Source of the DNA: Burkholderiaceae bacterium 16
Lineage (GTDB): Bacteria > Pseudomonadota > Gammaproteobacteria > Burkholderiales > Burkholderiaceae
Length of the DNA stretch: 64,000 nt
Reading direction: 5' to 3'
Assembly: GCA_000955785.1 (NCBI GenBank)
Contig: JYOD01000117.1
Coordinates: 16,289 to 80,288, forward strand
The notes beneath the pieces are model-generated. The model ran no database searches. It was not told the DNA's origin and saw only the letters and a list, made by a program, of their open reading frames with translations. The position numbers and the translations under genes were made by a program. How positions within the stretch are numbered: position 1 is the stretch's first letter; each line of letters opens with the position of its first letter. Shown here one piece after another: positions 43,261-52,417 of the stretch.

Positions 43261-44039
43261 AAGCGGCGGACATGGATGCACCGGCGCATTCCGGGAGCGC
43301 GGCGGAGCCCGCGTCTGCGCACCAGCACCTGCGCGACGGATGGCACATCGAGCCCGCCGGCGACCGCTGCCTGTTGATCCGCCTGGGCAACCGGGTCGAT
43401 GCCGAAGTCAGCCAGACGGTGCACGCGGTGACGGCATGGCTGTCCAGCCGCGTCCTGCCCGGCGTCATCGACGTGGTGCCGGCGTTCACCACGGTGGCCG
43501 TCCACTACCTGCCCGCCCAGTTGCCACGCGGCGAGGGCTCCGCCTCGCAGGTTCTGAGCGCGACCATAGACCATCTCCTGTCACAAGGCGTGCCCAGGAT
43601 CGCGGGCTCCGGACGCCTGGTGGAAATTCCGGTGTGCTATGGCGGCGAGTACGGCCCCGACCTGGAAGACGTCGCGCACCAATGCGGCATCTCCACCGGC
43701 GAGGTCATCCGCCTGCATACCGCCGCGCCACTCGTCCTCTACACGTTCTTCTTCGCGCCGGGCACCCCGTTCGCCGGACCGCTGGATCCCAGGCTGCAGG
43801 TGCCACGGCGCGCAGTGCCGCGCACCTGTGTGCCGGCCGGGTCCGTGGCGATCGCCAACGGGATCTCGTCCATCTACCCGACTGAATCCCCCGGCGGGTG
43901 GAACCTGATTGGCCGTACGCCCTGGACCTTGTTCGACATCCGCAAGAGCCCGCCGACGCGCCTGCAGATCGGAGACCGCATGCAATTCATGCCGATCACG
44001 CCGCGCGAGTTCGAAGGGCTGCTGGAGCCGCACCAATGA
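43257..44039 (+). CDS. pxpB: 5-oxoprolinase subunit B (KipI/allophanate hydrolase subunit 1 type)
   Basis: A 260-residue PxpB/KipI protein. The first ~30 residues are a variable tail. The N-terminal domain has CLLIRLGNRVDAEVSQTVHAVTAWL and VVPAFTTVAVHY, and the C-terminal cyclophilin-like domain has IPVCYGGEYGPDLEDVA, FFFAPGTPFAG, TCVPAGSVAIANGISSIYP and PGGWNLIGRTPWTLFD. It acts with PxpC and PxpA to open 5-oxoproline to glutamate with ATP. It overlaps both neighbours as ATGA. Confidence 0.88.
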   Translation: MKAADMDAPAHSGSAAEPASAHQHLRDGWHIEPAGDRCLLIRLGNRVDAEVSQTVHAVTAWLSSRVLPGVIDVVPAFTTVAVHYLPAQLPRGEGSASQVLSATIDHLLSQGVPRIAGSGRLVEIPVCYGGEYGPDLEDVAHQCGISTGEVIRLHTAAPLVLYTFFFAPGTPFAGPLDPRLQVPRRAVPRTCVPAGSVAIANGISSIYPTESPGGWNLIGRTPWTLFDIRKSPPTRLQIGDRMQFMPITPREFEGLLEPHQ

Positions 44040-45040
44040 ACCATATGCTGGTTGAAAAGCCCGGGGTGTTTTCCCTCCTCCAGGACACGGGGCGCAACGG
44101 CTACCAGCGCTACGGCGTACCGGTCAATGGGCCGATGGATGAGTGGGCGCACCGCGTCGCCAATGCCCTGGTAGGCAATGGCGAAGAGGCCGCCACCCTC
44201 GAATGCACGCTGAAGGGACCCTGCGTCAGCTTCTCCCGCAACACCTTGATCGCCCTGAGCGGCGCGGATATGCGGGTCACCGCGGGCGGCGCCCAGATCC
44301 CCATGCACTGTGCCGTCATGCTGCGCCACGGCGTACGCCTGGAGTTCGGCGAGCGCAGGTCGGGGGCCCGCGCCTACCTCGCGGTGCGGGGTGGATTCGA
44401 TGCCCCGCTCGTGCTGGGCAGCCGCAGCACCTACGTGCGCGGCAGCTTCGGCGGCTTCGAAGGCCGCGCGTTGCGCCGCGGCGACCGGGTGCCGGTGGCA
44501 TCGCCAAGGGGAGAAGTCCTGGAACTCGAGCGCATGATGATCCAGAGCGGCATGCCCTTCGTCGCCGCGGCGGCGCCGGACACCGCACCACTGTCATCGG
44601 CCACGCAGGCGCTGCGCTTCGTGCCTGGCCCGCAGTGGCAGTCCTTCACCAGCCAGGCGCAGCACGACTTCGAATCCGAGTGTTTCCGGGTTTCAGCGCA
44701 ATCCGACCGCATGGGCTACCGGCTGGAAGGTCCCGAGTTGAGATTGGCGCAGCCACTGGAAATGATCTCCGAGGTCGTGACCTTCGGCACCGTCCAAGTG
44801 CCACCGGGCGGTAGTCCTATTGTGCTGATGGCCGACCGCCAGAGCGCCGGCGGGTATCCGAAGCTGGCCTATGTCGCCAGTGCCGACCTGCCCTCGCTGG
44901 CGCAGGCCCTGCCAGGCGATGCGCTGCGCTTCCAGGCCATCACCCAAGCCGAGGCAGAGGCACTCTGCCTGGAAGTCGAAGATCGCTTTGCCCGCGTCAA
45001 GGTGCTGGCCGCAAAGGCGCTGGGCCTCCCCATCCCATAA
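44036..45040 (+). CDS. pxpC: 5-oxoprolinase subunit C (biotin-dependent carboxyltransferase/KipA type)
   Basis: A 334-residue PxpC/KipA protein. Family blocks are VEKPGVFSLLQDTGRNGYQRYGVPVNGPMD, ANALVGNGEEAATLECTLKGP, RAYLAVRGGFDAPLVLGSRSTYVRGSFGGFEGR, SAQSDRMGYRLEGPEL and GTVQVPPGGSPIVLMADRQSAGGYPKLAYV. The start overlaps the pxpB stop (ATGA). With pxpB and the pxpA that follows it makes a complete oxoprolinase. Confidence 0.9.
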   Translation: MNHMLVEKPGVFSLLQDTGRNGYQRYGVPVNGPMDEWAHRVANALVGNGEEAATLECTLKGPCVSFSRNTLIALSGADMRVTAGGAQIPMHCAVMLRHGVRLEFGERRSGARAYLAVRGGFDAPLVLGSRSTYVRGSFGGFEGRALRRGDRVPVASPRGEVLELERMMIQSGMPFVAAAAPDTAPLSSATQALRFVPGPQWQSFTSQAQHDFESECFRVSAQSDRMGYRLEGPELRLAQPLEMISEVVTFGTVQVPPGGSPIVLMADRQSAGGYPKLAYVASADLPSLAQALPGDALRFQAITQAEAEALCLEVEDRFARVKVLAAKALGLPIP

Positions 45041-45057
45041 CGCAAAAGGAATCCATC

Positions 45058-45810
45058 ATGCCGTTCATCGATATCAACTGCGATATGGGCGAGAGCTTCG
45101 GGCCCTGGGTCATGGGCAACGACCGCGCGATCCTGCAGCATGTCACCTCCGCCAACATTGCCTGCGGATTCCATGCCGGGGATCCGGACACGATGCTCGA
45201 GACGGTCCGTGCGGCCGCGGCCGCCGGCGTGGCGGTTGGTGCGCATCCGGGACTCCCCGATTTGCAAGGCTTCGGCCGCCGCGCCATGGCCATGACGCCA
45301 GACGAGGTCTATGCCCTCATTGTGTATCAGGTGGGAGCCATGCTGGGCGTCACCCGCGCGGTGGGGGTCCCCCTGCACCACGTGAAGACACACGGCGCGC
45401 TCTACAACATGACCGCGCGCGACCCGGCGCTTGCCAAGGCGGTAGCGCAGGCCGTGCACGACATCGATCCCAAGCTGATGGTCTACGTCGCCAACGCCAA
45501 CATGGCGAGCGCCGCCCGCACGATGGGCCTGCGCGCGGCCTTCGAGGTCTATGCGGACCGCAGCTACCAGGTCGACGGCACGCTGACCCCGCGCTCCGAG
45601 CCGCACGCGATGATCGAAGACGTGGCGGAATCGATCGCCCAGGTCAAGCGCATGGTGACCGATGGCAGCGTGATCTCGCTCGCAGGCAAGACCGTTCCCA
45701 TCACGGCCGACACGCTCTGCATCCATGGCGACCAGCCCGGCGCAGCGGTATTCGCGGCGCGTATCCGCGCCGCGCTCGATGCCGATGGCATCGGCGTGCG
45801 GCCCGTCTGA
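45058..45810 (+). CDS. pxpA: 5-oxoprolinase subunit A (LamB/YcsF family), copy 2
   Basis: A 250-residue LamB/YcsF protein with DINCDMGESFGPWVMG, SANIACGFHAGDP, GAHPGLPDLQGFGRR, HHVKTHGALYNMTARD, EVYADRSYQVDGTLTPR and TLCIHGDQPGA. It follows pxpC by 17 bases with an AAAGGAA site, so this is the regular pxpBCA arrangement. It is clearly diverged from the copy at 33892, which has different spacing and sequence around the same motifs. Confidence 0.9.
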   Translation: MPFIDINCDMGESFGPWVMGNDRAILQHVTSANIACGFHAGDPDTMLETVRAAAAAGVAVGAHPGLPDLQGFGRRAMAMTPDEVYALIVYQVGAMLGVTRAVGVPLHHVKTHGALYNMTARDPALAKAVAQAVHDIDPKLMVYVANANMASAARTMGLRAAFEVYADRSYQVDGTLTPRSEPHAMIEDVAESIAQVKRMVTDGSVISLAGKTVPITADTLCIHGDQPGAAVFAARIRAALDADGIGVRPV

Positions 45811-45896
45811 CGCATTCCGCCACCGATGCACGAGCGCTCACGCAGCGCGCCCCGCACCCCATTCCGACCGACCCTCCCCACACCAAGGTAATCCTT

Positions 45897-47492
45897 ATGT
45901 CTTCCAAGCTGACTCCGCGCCCCAAGCGCATGCTCAACCTCACGGCGTGCGCCGTCGCGCTGGCGATCGGCACGCTCGCTGGCAGCGCTGCGCATGCGCA
46001 GACGCGCGGCGGCACGTTGCGCGCGATCGCGCAGCCCGAGCCACCCACGCTCATGCTTGGCCTCAATCAGCAAACGCCCACCCAATACGTGGCGGGCAAG
46101 ATCTATGAAAGCCTGCTGACGTGGACGCCGGACATGAAGCCGAAGCCGGGCCTGGCCAGGTCCTGGACCATTTCCCCCGACGGCAAGGTCTACACGTTCG
46201 AGTTGCAGCCGAACGTCAAGTGGCACGATGGCAAGCCGTTCTCGGCAGACGACGTTGTGTTCTCGGTCGACAAGTTCCTGCGCACGGTGCACCCGCGCGC
46301 GCGGGTCATCATCGAGCAGTTCGTGGACACCGTGAAGGCGCTCGGCCCAAACAAGGTGCAGATCACGCTGAAGGCGCCATTTGCTCCGTTTCTGAAAGCC
46401 TTCGTCAGTGACAACATGCCGATCGTGCCAAAGCACATCTATGACGGCACTGACTACGCCAAGAACCCGGCCAACCAGACGCCAATCGGGACCGGCCCGT
46501 TCAAGTTCAAGGAGTGGAAGAAAGGCGCGTACATCATCCTCACGCGCAACCCCGATTACTGGCAGGCCGGCAAGCCTTACCTGGACGAGATCGTCTTCAA
46601 CGTGATTCCCGATGCGGCCTCGCGCGCGGTTGCTTTCGAGCGCGGCGACGTTCAGGTGGTGAGTGCTGGTGACGTGGACAACGTGGAGGTGAAACGTCTC
46701 AAGGCGCTGCCGGGCGTGCAATACACGACGAAGGGCTGGGAGATGTTCTCCAAGCTGGCCTATATCCAGATGAACCAGCGCAAGCCGCCTTTCGACAACG
46801 TCAAGGTGCGCCAGGCTGTGATGGAGGCCATCAACCGCAAGTTCGTCGTGAACAGCATCTTTTTCGGTCTCGGCAAGGTTGCCACAGGTCCGATTTCTTC
46901 CACCACGCCGTTCTACGATGCCAACGTGCCGGCCTACAACTTCGAACTGAAGAAAGCACGAGCACTGATCAAGGAGTCGGGCGTCGACCCCGCGAAGACG
47001 CCGATCAAGATCCTGTCGTATCCCTACGGCGCGACCTGGGACCGGCTCGGCGAGTACACGCGCCAGAGCCTCGAGCAGCTCGGCTTCAAGGTCGAGATAG
47101 AGTCGGCGGATGCGGGCACGTGGGCCAAGCGCGTCTCGGATTTCGATTTCGACCTCACCTTCAGCTTCACGTCGCAATATGGAGATCCGGCGCTGGGCGT
47201 TTCGCGCCTTTACCTGGCCCGCAACATGGTCAAGGGCTCTGCATTCGTCAACAACCAGGGATACCGGAACGACGCGGTTGACGCGATGTGGGACAAGGCA
47301 GCCGCCGCGACCTCTAACGACGAGCGCCAGAAGCTGTACTCCAGCATCCAGAAGACACTCGTGGAAGAGGTGGCGAACGGGTACCTGTTCGAGATGGAGA
47401 TTCCGACGCTCTACAACGCGAAGGTGCACAACCTGATCCAGACGGCGATCGGTCTTAACGACACATTCGCCGATGCCTACATCGACAAGTAG
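45897..47492 (+). CDS. ABC substrate-binding protein, peptide/nickel (DppA) type
   Basis: A 531-residue family-5 binding protein. After a signal peptide (LNLTACAVALAIGTLAGSAAHA) it reads GGTLRAIAQPEPPTLML, LLTWTPDMKPKPGLARSWTISPDGKVYTFELQPNVKWHDGKPFSADDVVFS, GTGPFKFKEWKKG and DVVFS-type marks of DppA/OppA proteins. It starts a five-component importer with the permeases at 47571 and 48568 and the double ATPase at 49409. The likely load is short peptides or modified amino acids, judging by the amidases that follow. Confidence 0.88.
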   Translation: MSSKLTPRPKRMLNLTACAVALAIGTLAGSAAHAQTRGGTLRAIAQPEPPTLMLGLNQQTPTQYVAGKIYESLLTWTPDMKPKPGLARSWTISPDGKVYTFELQPNVKWHDGKPFSADDVVFSVDKFLRTVHPRARVIIEQFVDTVKALGPNKVQITLKAPFAPFLKAFVSDNMPIVPKHIYDGTDYAKNPANQTPIGTGPFKFKEWKKGAYIILTRNPDYWQAGKPYLDEIVFNVIPDAASRAVAFERGDVQVVSAGDVDNVEVKRLKALPGVQYTTKGWEMFSKLAYIQMNQRKPPFDNVKVRQAVMEAINRKFVVNSIFFGLGKVATGPISSTTPFYDANVPAYNFELKKARALIKESGVDPAKTPIKILSYPYGATWDRLGEYTRQSLEQLGFKVEIESADAGTWAKRVSDFDFDLTFSFTSQYGDPALGVSRLYLARNMVKGSAFVNNQGYRNDAVDAMWDKAAAATSNDERQKLYSSIQKTLVEEVANGYLFEMEIPTLYNAKVHNLIQTAIGLNDTFADAYIDK

Positions 47493-47570
47493 GCACCCGT
47501 GCGCGGCGATGCGCCGGGCAAGTGGCACGGCGCATCGTTCCTCCTCGTTAACTTTCTTGGAATCTATTCC

Positions 47571-48557
47571 GTGGATAAGGCACTGTCAGTGTTCGCGCGG
47601 CTCGGCAAGGCAGCCCTGGTCGTGCTGGGTGTCGTCGTCGTCAACTTCCTGTTGATCCGCCTGGCGCCCGGCGATCCGGCCGCCGTGCTGGCGGGCGAAT
47701 CGGGGGCCTCGGACCCCACCTACGTGGCGCAGCTACGGCAAGAGTTCGGCCTCGACAAGCCCGTCTATGTGCAACTGGCGAGCTACCTGAACGGCGTGGC
47801 GCACCTCGACCTGGGCTACTCGTACCGTGAACGCTTGCCGGTGCTCGATATCATCCTCGACCGCCTGCCCGCCACGCTGCTGCTGATGTCGTGCGCGTTC
47901 GCTTTCGCGCTTGTGTTCGGCGTGTTGTTCGGCGTGGTGGCCTCGCGCAGCCGCTATCAGGGCACACACCCATGGCTCGACAGCGTGCTGATGACGGGTT
48001 CGTTGCTGATCTATGCCACGCCGCAGTTCTGGCTGGCGCTGCTGGCCATTCTCTTCTTTTCCCTGCACCTCGGCTGGCTGCCGCCCTACGGCATGGAGAC
48101 GGTCGGGGGCGCGTTGACCGGCTGGGCGCGCGTGCGCGACGTTGCGCATCACCTGGTGCTGCCTACCGCGTCGCTCGGCTGCTTCTTCATGGCGGTCTAC
48201 GCGCGGCTGACGCGCGCTTCCATGCTCGAAGTGCTTGGCATGGATTTCATCAAGACGGCGCGCGCCAAGGGGGTTTCAGTGGGCGGGACCATCCGCCACC
48301 ACGCACTGCGCAATGCCTTGCTGCCGGTGGTGACTTTCGCGGGGATCCAGCTGGGGCAGATGGCCGGCGGCGCGGTGCTTACCGAAACCGTATTCGGATG
48401 GCCCGGCATCGGACGGCTGATGTTCGATGCGCTGCTCCAGCGCGACTATCAATTGCTGCTCGGTGTGTTCCTGGTGACATCGACGATGGTGGTGGTCTTC
48501 AACCTGCTCACCGATCTCGCCTACCGGCTGATCGATCCACGCATCCAGCAAGCCTGA
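47571..48557 (+). CDS. ABC permease, DppB type
   Basis: A 328-residue integral membrane protein. It has the family opening VNFLLIRLAPGDPAAVLAG, a periplasmic loop with LRQEFGLDKPVYVQLASYL, the EAA loop region FIKTARAKGVSVGGTIRHHALRNALLPVVTFAG and the ending WPGIGRLMFDALLQRDY and IDPRIQQ. I chose the GTG at 47571 (TTGGAATC upstream), which puts the first membrane segment near the start. A GTG at 47499 gives a 24-residue extension. Confidence 0.85.
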   Translation: MDKALSVFARLGKAALVVLGVVVVNFLLIRLAPGDPAAVLAGESGASDPTYVAQLRQEFGLDKPVYVQLASYLNGVAHLDLGYSYRERLPVLDIILDRLPATLLLMSCAFAFALVFGVLFGVVASRSRYQGTHPWLDSVLMTGSLLIYATPQFWLALLAILFFSLHLGWLPPYGMETVGGALTGWARVRDVAHHLVLPTASLGCFFMAVYARLTRASMLEVLGMDFIKTARAKGVSVGGTIRHHALRNALLPVVTFAGIQLGQMAGGAVLTETVFGWPGIGRLMFDALLQRDYQLLLGVFLVTSTMVVVFNLLTDLAYRLIDPRIQQA

Positions 48558-48567
48558 GGAGCCTCAC

Positions 48568-49404
48568 ATGTCTTTCCTGAAACGATTCGTCACTAACCGT
48601 GGCGCAGCCGTCGGCCTCGTGCTGCTGCTGGTGGTGATCCTGACGGGCATCCTTGCGCCGACGCTCTATCAAGATCCGCCATGGATGATGGTGGCGGAGC
48701 CGCTGCTCGGCCCGTTCGCCGACACCGCCTATCCGCTGGGCACCGATATGCTTGGCCGCGACATCGCGGCGGGCCTCGCCTACGGCGCGCGGGTGTCGCT
48801 GATGATCGGCGTGATCTCTACGCTGGTGGCGGTCCTGATCGGCATCGTGGTAGGTGCCCTGGCGGGCTACCACGGCGGCCGCGTGGACGACGCCCTGATG
48901 CGGGGAACGGAGTTCTTCCAGACCATTCCACAGCTGGCCATGGCACTCGTCCTGGTGGCGATCTTCAAGCCGTCGCTGTACTCGATCGTCGGGGCCATCT
49001 CCATGGTGTCGTGGCCGCCGGTGGCGCGCCTGGTGCGATCCGAGTTCATGACGCTCAAGCAGCGGGAGTTCGTGCAGGCCGCCATCGTGATCGGCCAGAA
49101 GCCAGCCCGGATCATTTTCACCCAGATCCTGCCCAATGCCGCCTCGCCGATCATCGTGACGGCCTCGCTGATGACCGCGACGGCAATCCTGACCGAATCG
49201 GCGTTGTCTTTCCTCGGGCTGGGCGACCGCAATCTGATGAGCTGGGGATTCATGATCGGCGCCGCGCGCACGATGCTCCGCGAAGCGCCGTGGATGAGCC
49301 TCTGGCCCGGCATTGCCATCATGCTGACGGTGCTGGCCATCAATCTGATCGGCGAGGGGCTCAACGACGCCCTCAACCCTCAACTGCGCAAGCGGGGAGC
49401 TTAA
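48568..49404 (+). CDS. ABC permease, DppC type
   Basis: A 278-residue membrane protein with an N-terminal segment (GAAVGLVLLLVVILTGILAPTLY), YPLGTDMLGRDIAAGLAYGARVSLMIGV, the EAA loop REFVQAAIVIGQKPARIIFTQILPNAASPIIV and the ending WPGIAIMLTVLAINLIGEGLNDALNPQLRKR. It follows the DppB-type gene by ten bases with a TGAGGAG site. It makes the permease heterodimer with that protein. Confidence 0.88.
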   Translation: MSFLKRFVTNRGAAVGLVLLLVVILTGILAPTLYQDPPWMMVAEPLLGPFADTAYPLGTDMLGRDIAAGLAYGARVSLMIGVISTLVAVLIGIVVGALAGYHGGRVDDALMRGTEFFQTIPQLAMALVLVAIFKPSLYSIVGAISMVSWPPVARLVRSEFMTLKQREFVQAAIVIGQKPARIIFTQILPNAASPIIVTASLMTATAILTESALSFLGLGDRNLMSWGFMIGAARTMLREAPWMSLWPGIAIMLTVLAINLIGEGLNDALNPQLRKRGA

Positions 49405-49408
49405 AACC

Positions 49409-51115
49409 GTGGCTACAGGCAATCCAGGCCAGGGCGCCGCCCTGCTCTCCATCCGCGGATTAAGCATCCCGCTTCCGGCTGGCGGCGACCGTGAATACGC
49501 GGTGCGCGATGTGTCGTTCGACATCCGCGCCGGCGAGATCCTCTGCATCGTCGACGAATCGGGATCGGGAAAATCGATGAGTGCCAACGCCATCATGGGC
49601 TTGCTGCCCGCCTATCTGCGTCCACGGCAGGGGCAGATCCTGCTGCACGGCAAGGATCTGCTCGGCATGGATGAGGCGACGCTGCGCGGCATGCGTGGCA
49701 AGGACATGGCGATGATCTTCCAGGAGCCGCTGTCGGCGCTCAACCCGCTGCAGCCGGTGGGAGAGCAGATCGCCGAGGTCATGCGCGTCCATGCCGCTTA
49801 TCCCGGTCCGGCACGCGAGGCCCGTGTACTAGAACTGCTCGACTTCGTCGGCTTGCCGGATCCGGCAGGTTTGTTTCATGCCTGGCCGTTCAGTCTTTCG
49901 GGTGGCCAGCGCCAGCGCGTGATGATCGCGATGGCGCTGGCGCTGGAGCCGGCGCTGCTGATCGCCGACGAGCCCACCACGGCGCTGGATGTCACCACGC
50001 AGGCGCAGATCCTCGCGCTGATCGCCCGCATCCAGCGCGAGAAAGGCATGGGCGTCATGTTCGTGACGCACGATTTTGGCGTCGTGGCCGAAATCGCTGA
50101 TCGTGTCGTCGTGATGGAGAAGGGCCTGCTGGTCGAGGAGGGTACGGCCGACCAGGTGCTGAACCGGCCCCGCCATCCCTACACGCAACGGCTGATCGCC
50201 AGCGTGCCGTCACACCGGCCGGGCAATCGCGAGAACAATGACCCGGCCGACGCAGCGAACGGATATCCGGTGCTGCGCGTCGAGGCGCTGCGCAAGACCT
50301 ATGTTAGTCCGGGCGGGTTGTTTAAACGCAACCGCGTGGTCGAAGCCGTCAAGGACGTGAGCTTCTCGGTCGGCGCCGGCAAGACCCTAGGTATCGTCGG
50401 CGAGTCGGGTTCAGGCAAGTCCACGATCGGCAGATGCCTGCTCAAGCTGACCGGAACCGACGGCGGTGGGATGTATTTTGATGGGCGCGACATCGCCCCG
50501 TTGAGCGAGCGGGAGTTCCGGCCGTTACGCCGCCATATCCAGATGATCTTCCAGGACCCGTTCGCCTCGCTCAATCCGCGCCATACGGTCGGGCGCATCC
50601 TCTGCGATGGCCCGCTCGCGTGCGGCGTGTCCCGGGAACAGGCACTGGCGAGAGCGCGCGAGCTGCTGCAGCTGGTCGAGCTCGATGCCTCGGCATTCGA
50701 CCGCTATCCGAGCCAGTTTTCAGGCGGCCAGCGCCAGCGCATTGGCATCGCGCGGGCGCTGGCGATGGAGCCGCGGCTGATCGTGGCCGACGAATCGGTG
50801 TCTGCGCTCGATGTCTCCGTGCAGGCGCAGGTGCTGCGGCTGCTTCGCGACGTGCAACAGCGCCTCGGCATCGCGCTGGTCTTCATTACCCACGATCTGC
50901 GTGTGGCGGCGCAGATTTGCGATGCGGTGCTGGTCATGCACCGGGGCAGCGTGGTCGAACAGGGCAGCCCTGCCCAGATCTTCGAGACACCCCGGCATGC
51001 CTACACGCGCCGGCTCATCGACGCGATGCCGGGGCGTGACTGGGATCCGTCACTTGCCAGGCAGACGGCCACGCAAGCCGAGGTGCAGGCAGACACGATG
51101 GAAACCATCCGATGA
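49409..51115 (+). CDS. Fused double ABC ATPase (DppD-DppF type)
   Basis: A 568-residue protein with two complete nucleotide-binding domains. The first has CIVDESGSGKS in place of the usual GESGSGKS, then FSLSGGQRQRVMIAMALALEPALLIADEPTTALD and THDFGVVAEIADR. The second (from ~300) has GESGSGKSTIGR, FSGGQRQRIGIARALAMEP, LIVADESVSALDVSVQAQ and THDLRVAAQICD. It starts with GTG at 49409. The changed first Gly of Walker A (Asp) and the Ser in DESVSALD are departures from the family norm. It overlaps the next gene as ATGA. Confidence 0.88.
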   Translation: MATGNPGQGAALLSIRGLSIPLPAGGDREYAVRDVSFDIRAGEILCIVDESGSGKSMSANAIMGLLPAYLRPRQGQILLHGKDLLGMDEATLRGMRGKDMAMIFQEPLSALNPLQPVGEQIAEVMRVHAAYPGPAREARVLELLDFVGLPDPAGLFHAWPFSLSGGQRQRVMIAMALALEPALLIADEPTTALDVTTQAQILALIARIQREKGMGVMFVTHDFGVVAEIADRVVVMEKGLLVEEGTADQVLNRPRHPYTQRLIASVPSHRPGNRENNDPADAANGYPVLRVEALRKTYVSPGGLFKRNRVVEAVKDVSFSVGAGKTLGIVGESGSGKSTIGRCLLKLTGTDGGGMYFDGRDIAPLSEREFRPLRRHIQMIFQDPFASLNPRHTVGRILCDGPLACGVSREQALARARELLQLVELDASAFDRYPSQFSGGQRQRIGIARALAMEPRLIVADESVSALDVSVQAQVLRLLRDVQQRLGIALVFITHDLRVAAQICDAVLVMHRGSVVEQGSPAQIFETPRHAYTRRLIDAMPGRDWDPSLARQTATQAEVQADTMETIR

Positions 51116-52374
51116 CCATTGCCGAACCGGATTTCGCCCTCGCCACCGCGCTGTTCGACCGCTTGCGCGAACAGAGCTTCGACGGCGTCGGCGTCACGCG
51201 AGACAGCTACGGCGCAGGCGAGCAGCGGGCGCACCGGCTTGTCGCCGACGCCGCCCGCGCGCTCGAACTGCAGGTGGCGACCGATGCGGCGCTCAATCTC
51301 TATCTGACATTACCGGGCACGGATCGCGGCGCCGCAGCGGTCATGACGGGTTCGCATCTCGACTCGGTACCGCGCGGCGGCAATTTCGACGGCGCCGCCG
51401 GGGTCGTCGCCGGTCTCGCCGTGCTGGCTGGCTGGCGCAAGGCGGGCTTTGTGCCGCGTCGCGACGTCACCGTGGCCGCAATCCGCGCCGAGGAGAGCGC
51501 TTGGTTTCCGGTGTCCTATGCCGGGAGCAAGGCCGCCTTCGGACTGCTGGAGCCGCAGGCGCTTGACAGCGTGCGTGCCGACACCGGGCGCAGCCTGGCC
51601 GACCATCTGCGTGAAGCCGGCGGGCGGCCGGACGACGTCCGCGCGGGCCTGGCGTATCTGTGCGCCGGCCGCATCGATTGTTTTGTCGAACTCCATATCG
51701 AGCAGGGACCGGTGCTGCTGGAGGCGGGCGACGTCGTGGGCATCGTCACCGGCATCTGCGGCAGCCAGCGCTACCGGCATGCCCGCGTGCAGGGAGCCTA
51801 TGCGCATTCCGGCGCGACGCCGCGCAGCCACCGGCAAGACGCCGTGGTCGCGACCGCGGCACTGATCCACGCGCTGCAACAGGACTGGATCGCACTCGAG
51901 GCGCAAGGGCATGAACTCACGCTGACCTTCGGCCGCTGCATGACGGACCCGGATCAGGCCGATTTCAGCAAGGTCGCCGGCCTGGTCGAGTTCAGTATCG
52001 ACATGCGTTCCCGCAGCCGCGCCACGCTCGACCTGATGGATGCGCGGGTACACGCTGCCGCGGCTGGCATTGGCACGCAGCACCACGTGCAAGTCGATCT
52101 CGGTGCCGCGTCGTCCAGTGCCGTGGCACAGATGGATCCGTCGCTCCAGCACGCCCTGCTCTGCTCCGCGAGCCAGGGCGGCGTACGCGCACGGGCCATG
52201 CCCAGCGGCGCGGGACACGACGCGGCACTGTTCGCCGCCCAGGGCATACCCGCTGCGATGATCTTCGTGCGCAACGCTCATGGCAGCCACAACCCCAACG
52301 AGTCGATGGACCTCGCCGACTTCGCCATCGCCACGCGACTGCTGGCCGACACGTTAGCAGCGCGTGCAGGCTAG
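51112..52374 (+). CDS. M20-family Zn hydrolase (hydantoinase/N-carbamoyl-L-amino-acid amidase type)
   Basis: A 420-residue M20 peptidase-like enzyme. Metal-site motifs are MTGSHLDSVPRGGNFDGAAGVVAG, IRAEESAWFPVSYAGS, VELHIEQGPVLL and PSGAGHDAALFA; the lid domain has YAHSGATPRSHRQDA. This combination fits N-carbamoyl-L-amino-acid hydrolases, allantoate amidohydrolases and beta-ureidopropionases. The start overlaps the ATPase stop as ATGA, tying it to the importer. It probably removes a carbamoyl or acyl group from the imported compound. Confidence 0.83.
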   Translation: MTIAEPDFALATALFDRLREQSFDGVGVTRDSYGAGEQRAHRLVADAARALELQVATDAALNLYLTLPGTDRGAAAVMTGSHLDSVPRGGNFDGAAGVVAGLAVLAGWRKAGFVPRRDVTVAAIRAEESAWFPVSYAGSKAAFGLLEPQALDSVRADTGRSLADHLREAGGRPDDVRAGLAYLCAGRIDCFVELHIEQGPVLLEAGDVVGIVTGICGSQRYRHARVQGAYAHSGATPRSHRQDAVVATAALIHALQQDWIALEAQGHELTLTFGRCMTDPDQADFSKVAGLVEFSIDMRSRSRATLDLMDARVHAAAAGIGTQHHVQVDLGAASSSAVAQMDPSLQHALLCSASQGGVRARAMPSGAGHDAALFAAQGIPAAMIFVRNAHGSHNPNESMDLADFAIATRLLADTLAARAG

Positions 52375-52417
52375 GCTGCCTGCAGCACAACCCACATCGC
52401 ACTTCAAAACACAACCC

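Noticed and set aside
44871..45896. A long N-terminal extension of the DppA-type gene
   Set aside because: The frame is open upstream only because it shadows pxpC and pxpA. The ATG at 45897 opens a proper signal peptide.
45564..47528. A 654-residue reverse-strand open frame
   Set aside because: It lies opposite the PxpA and DppA-type genes, which have signal peptide, family motifs and ribosome sites. It has none.
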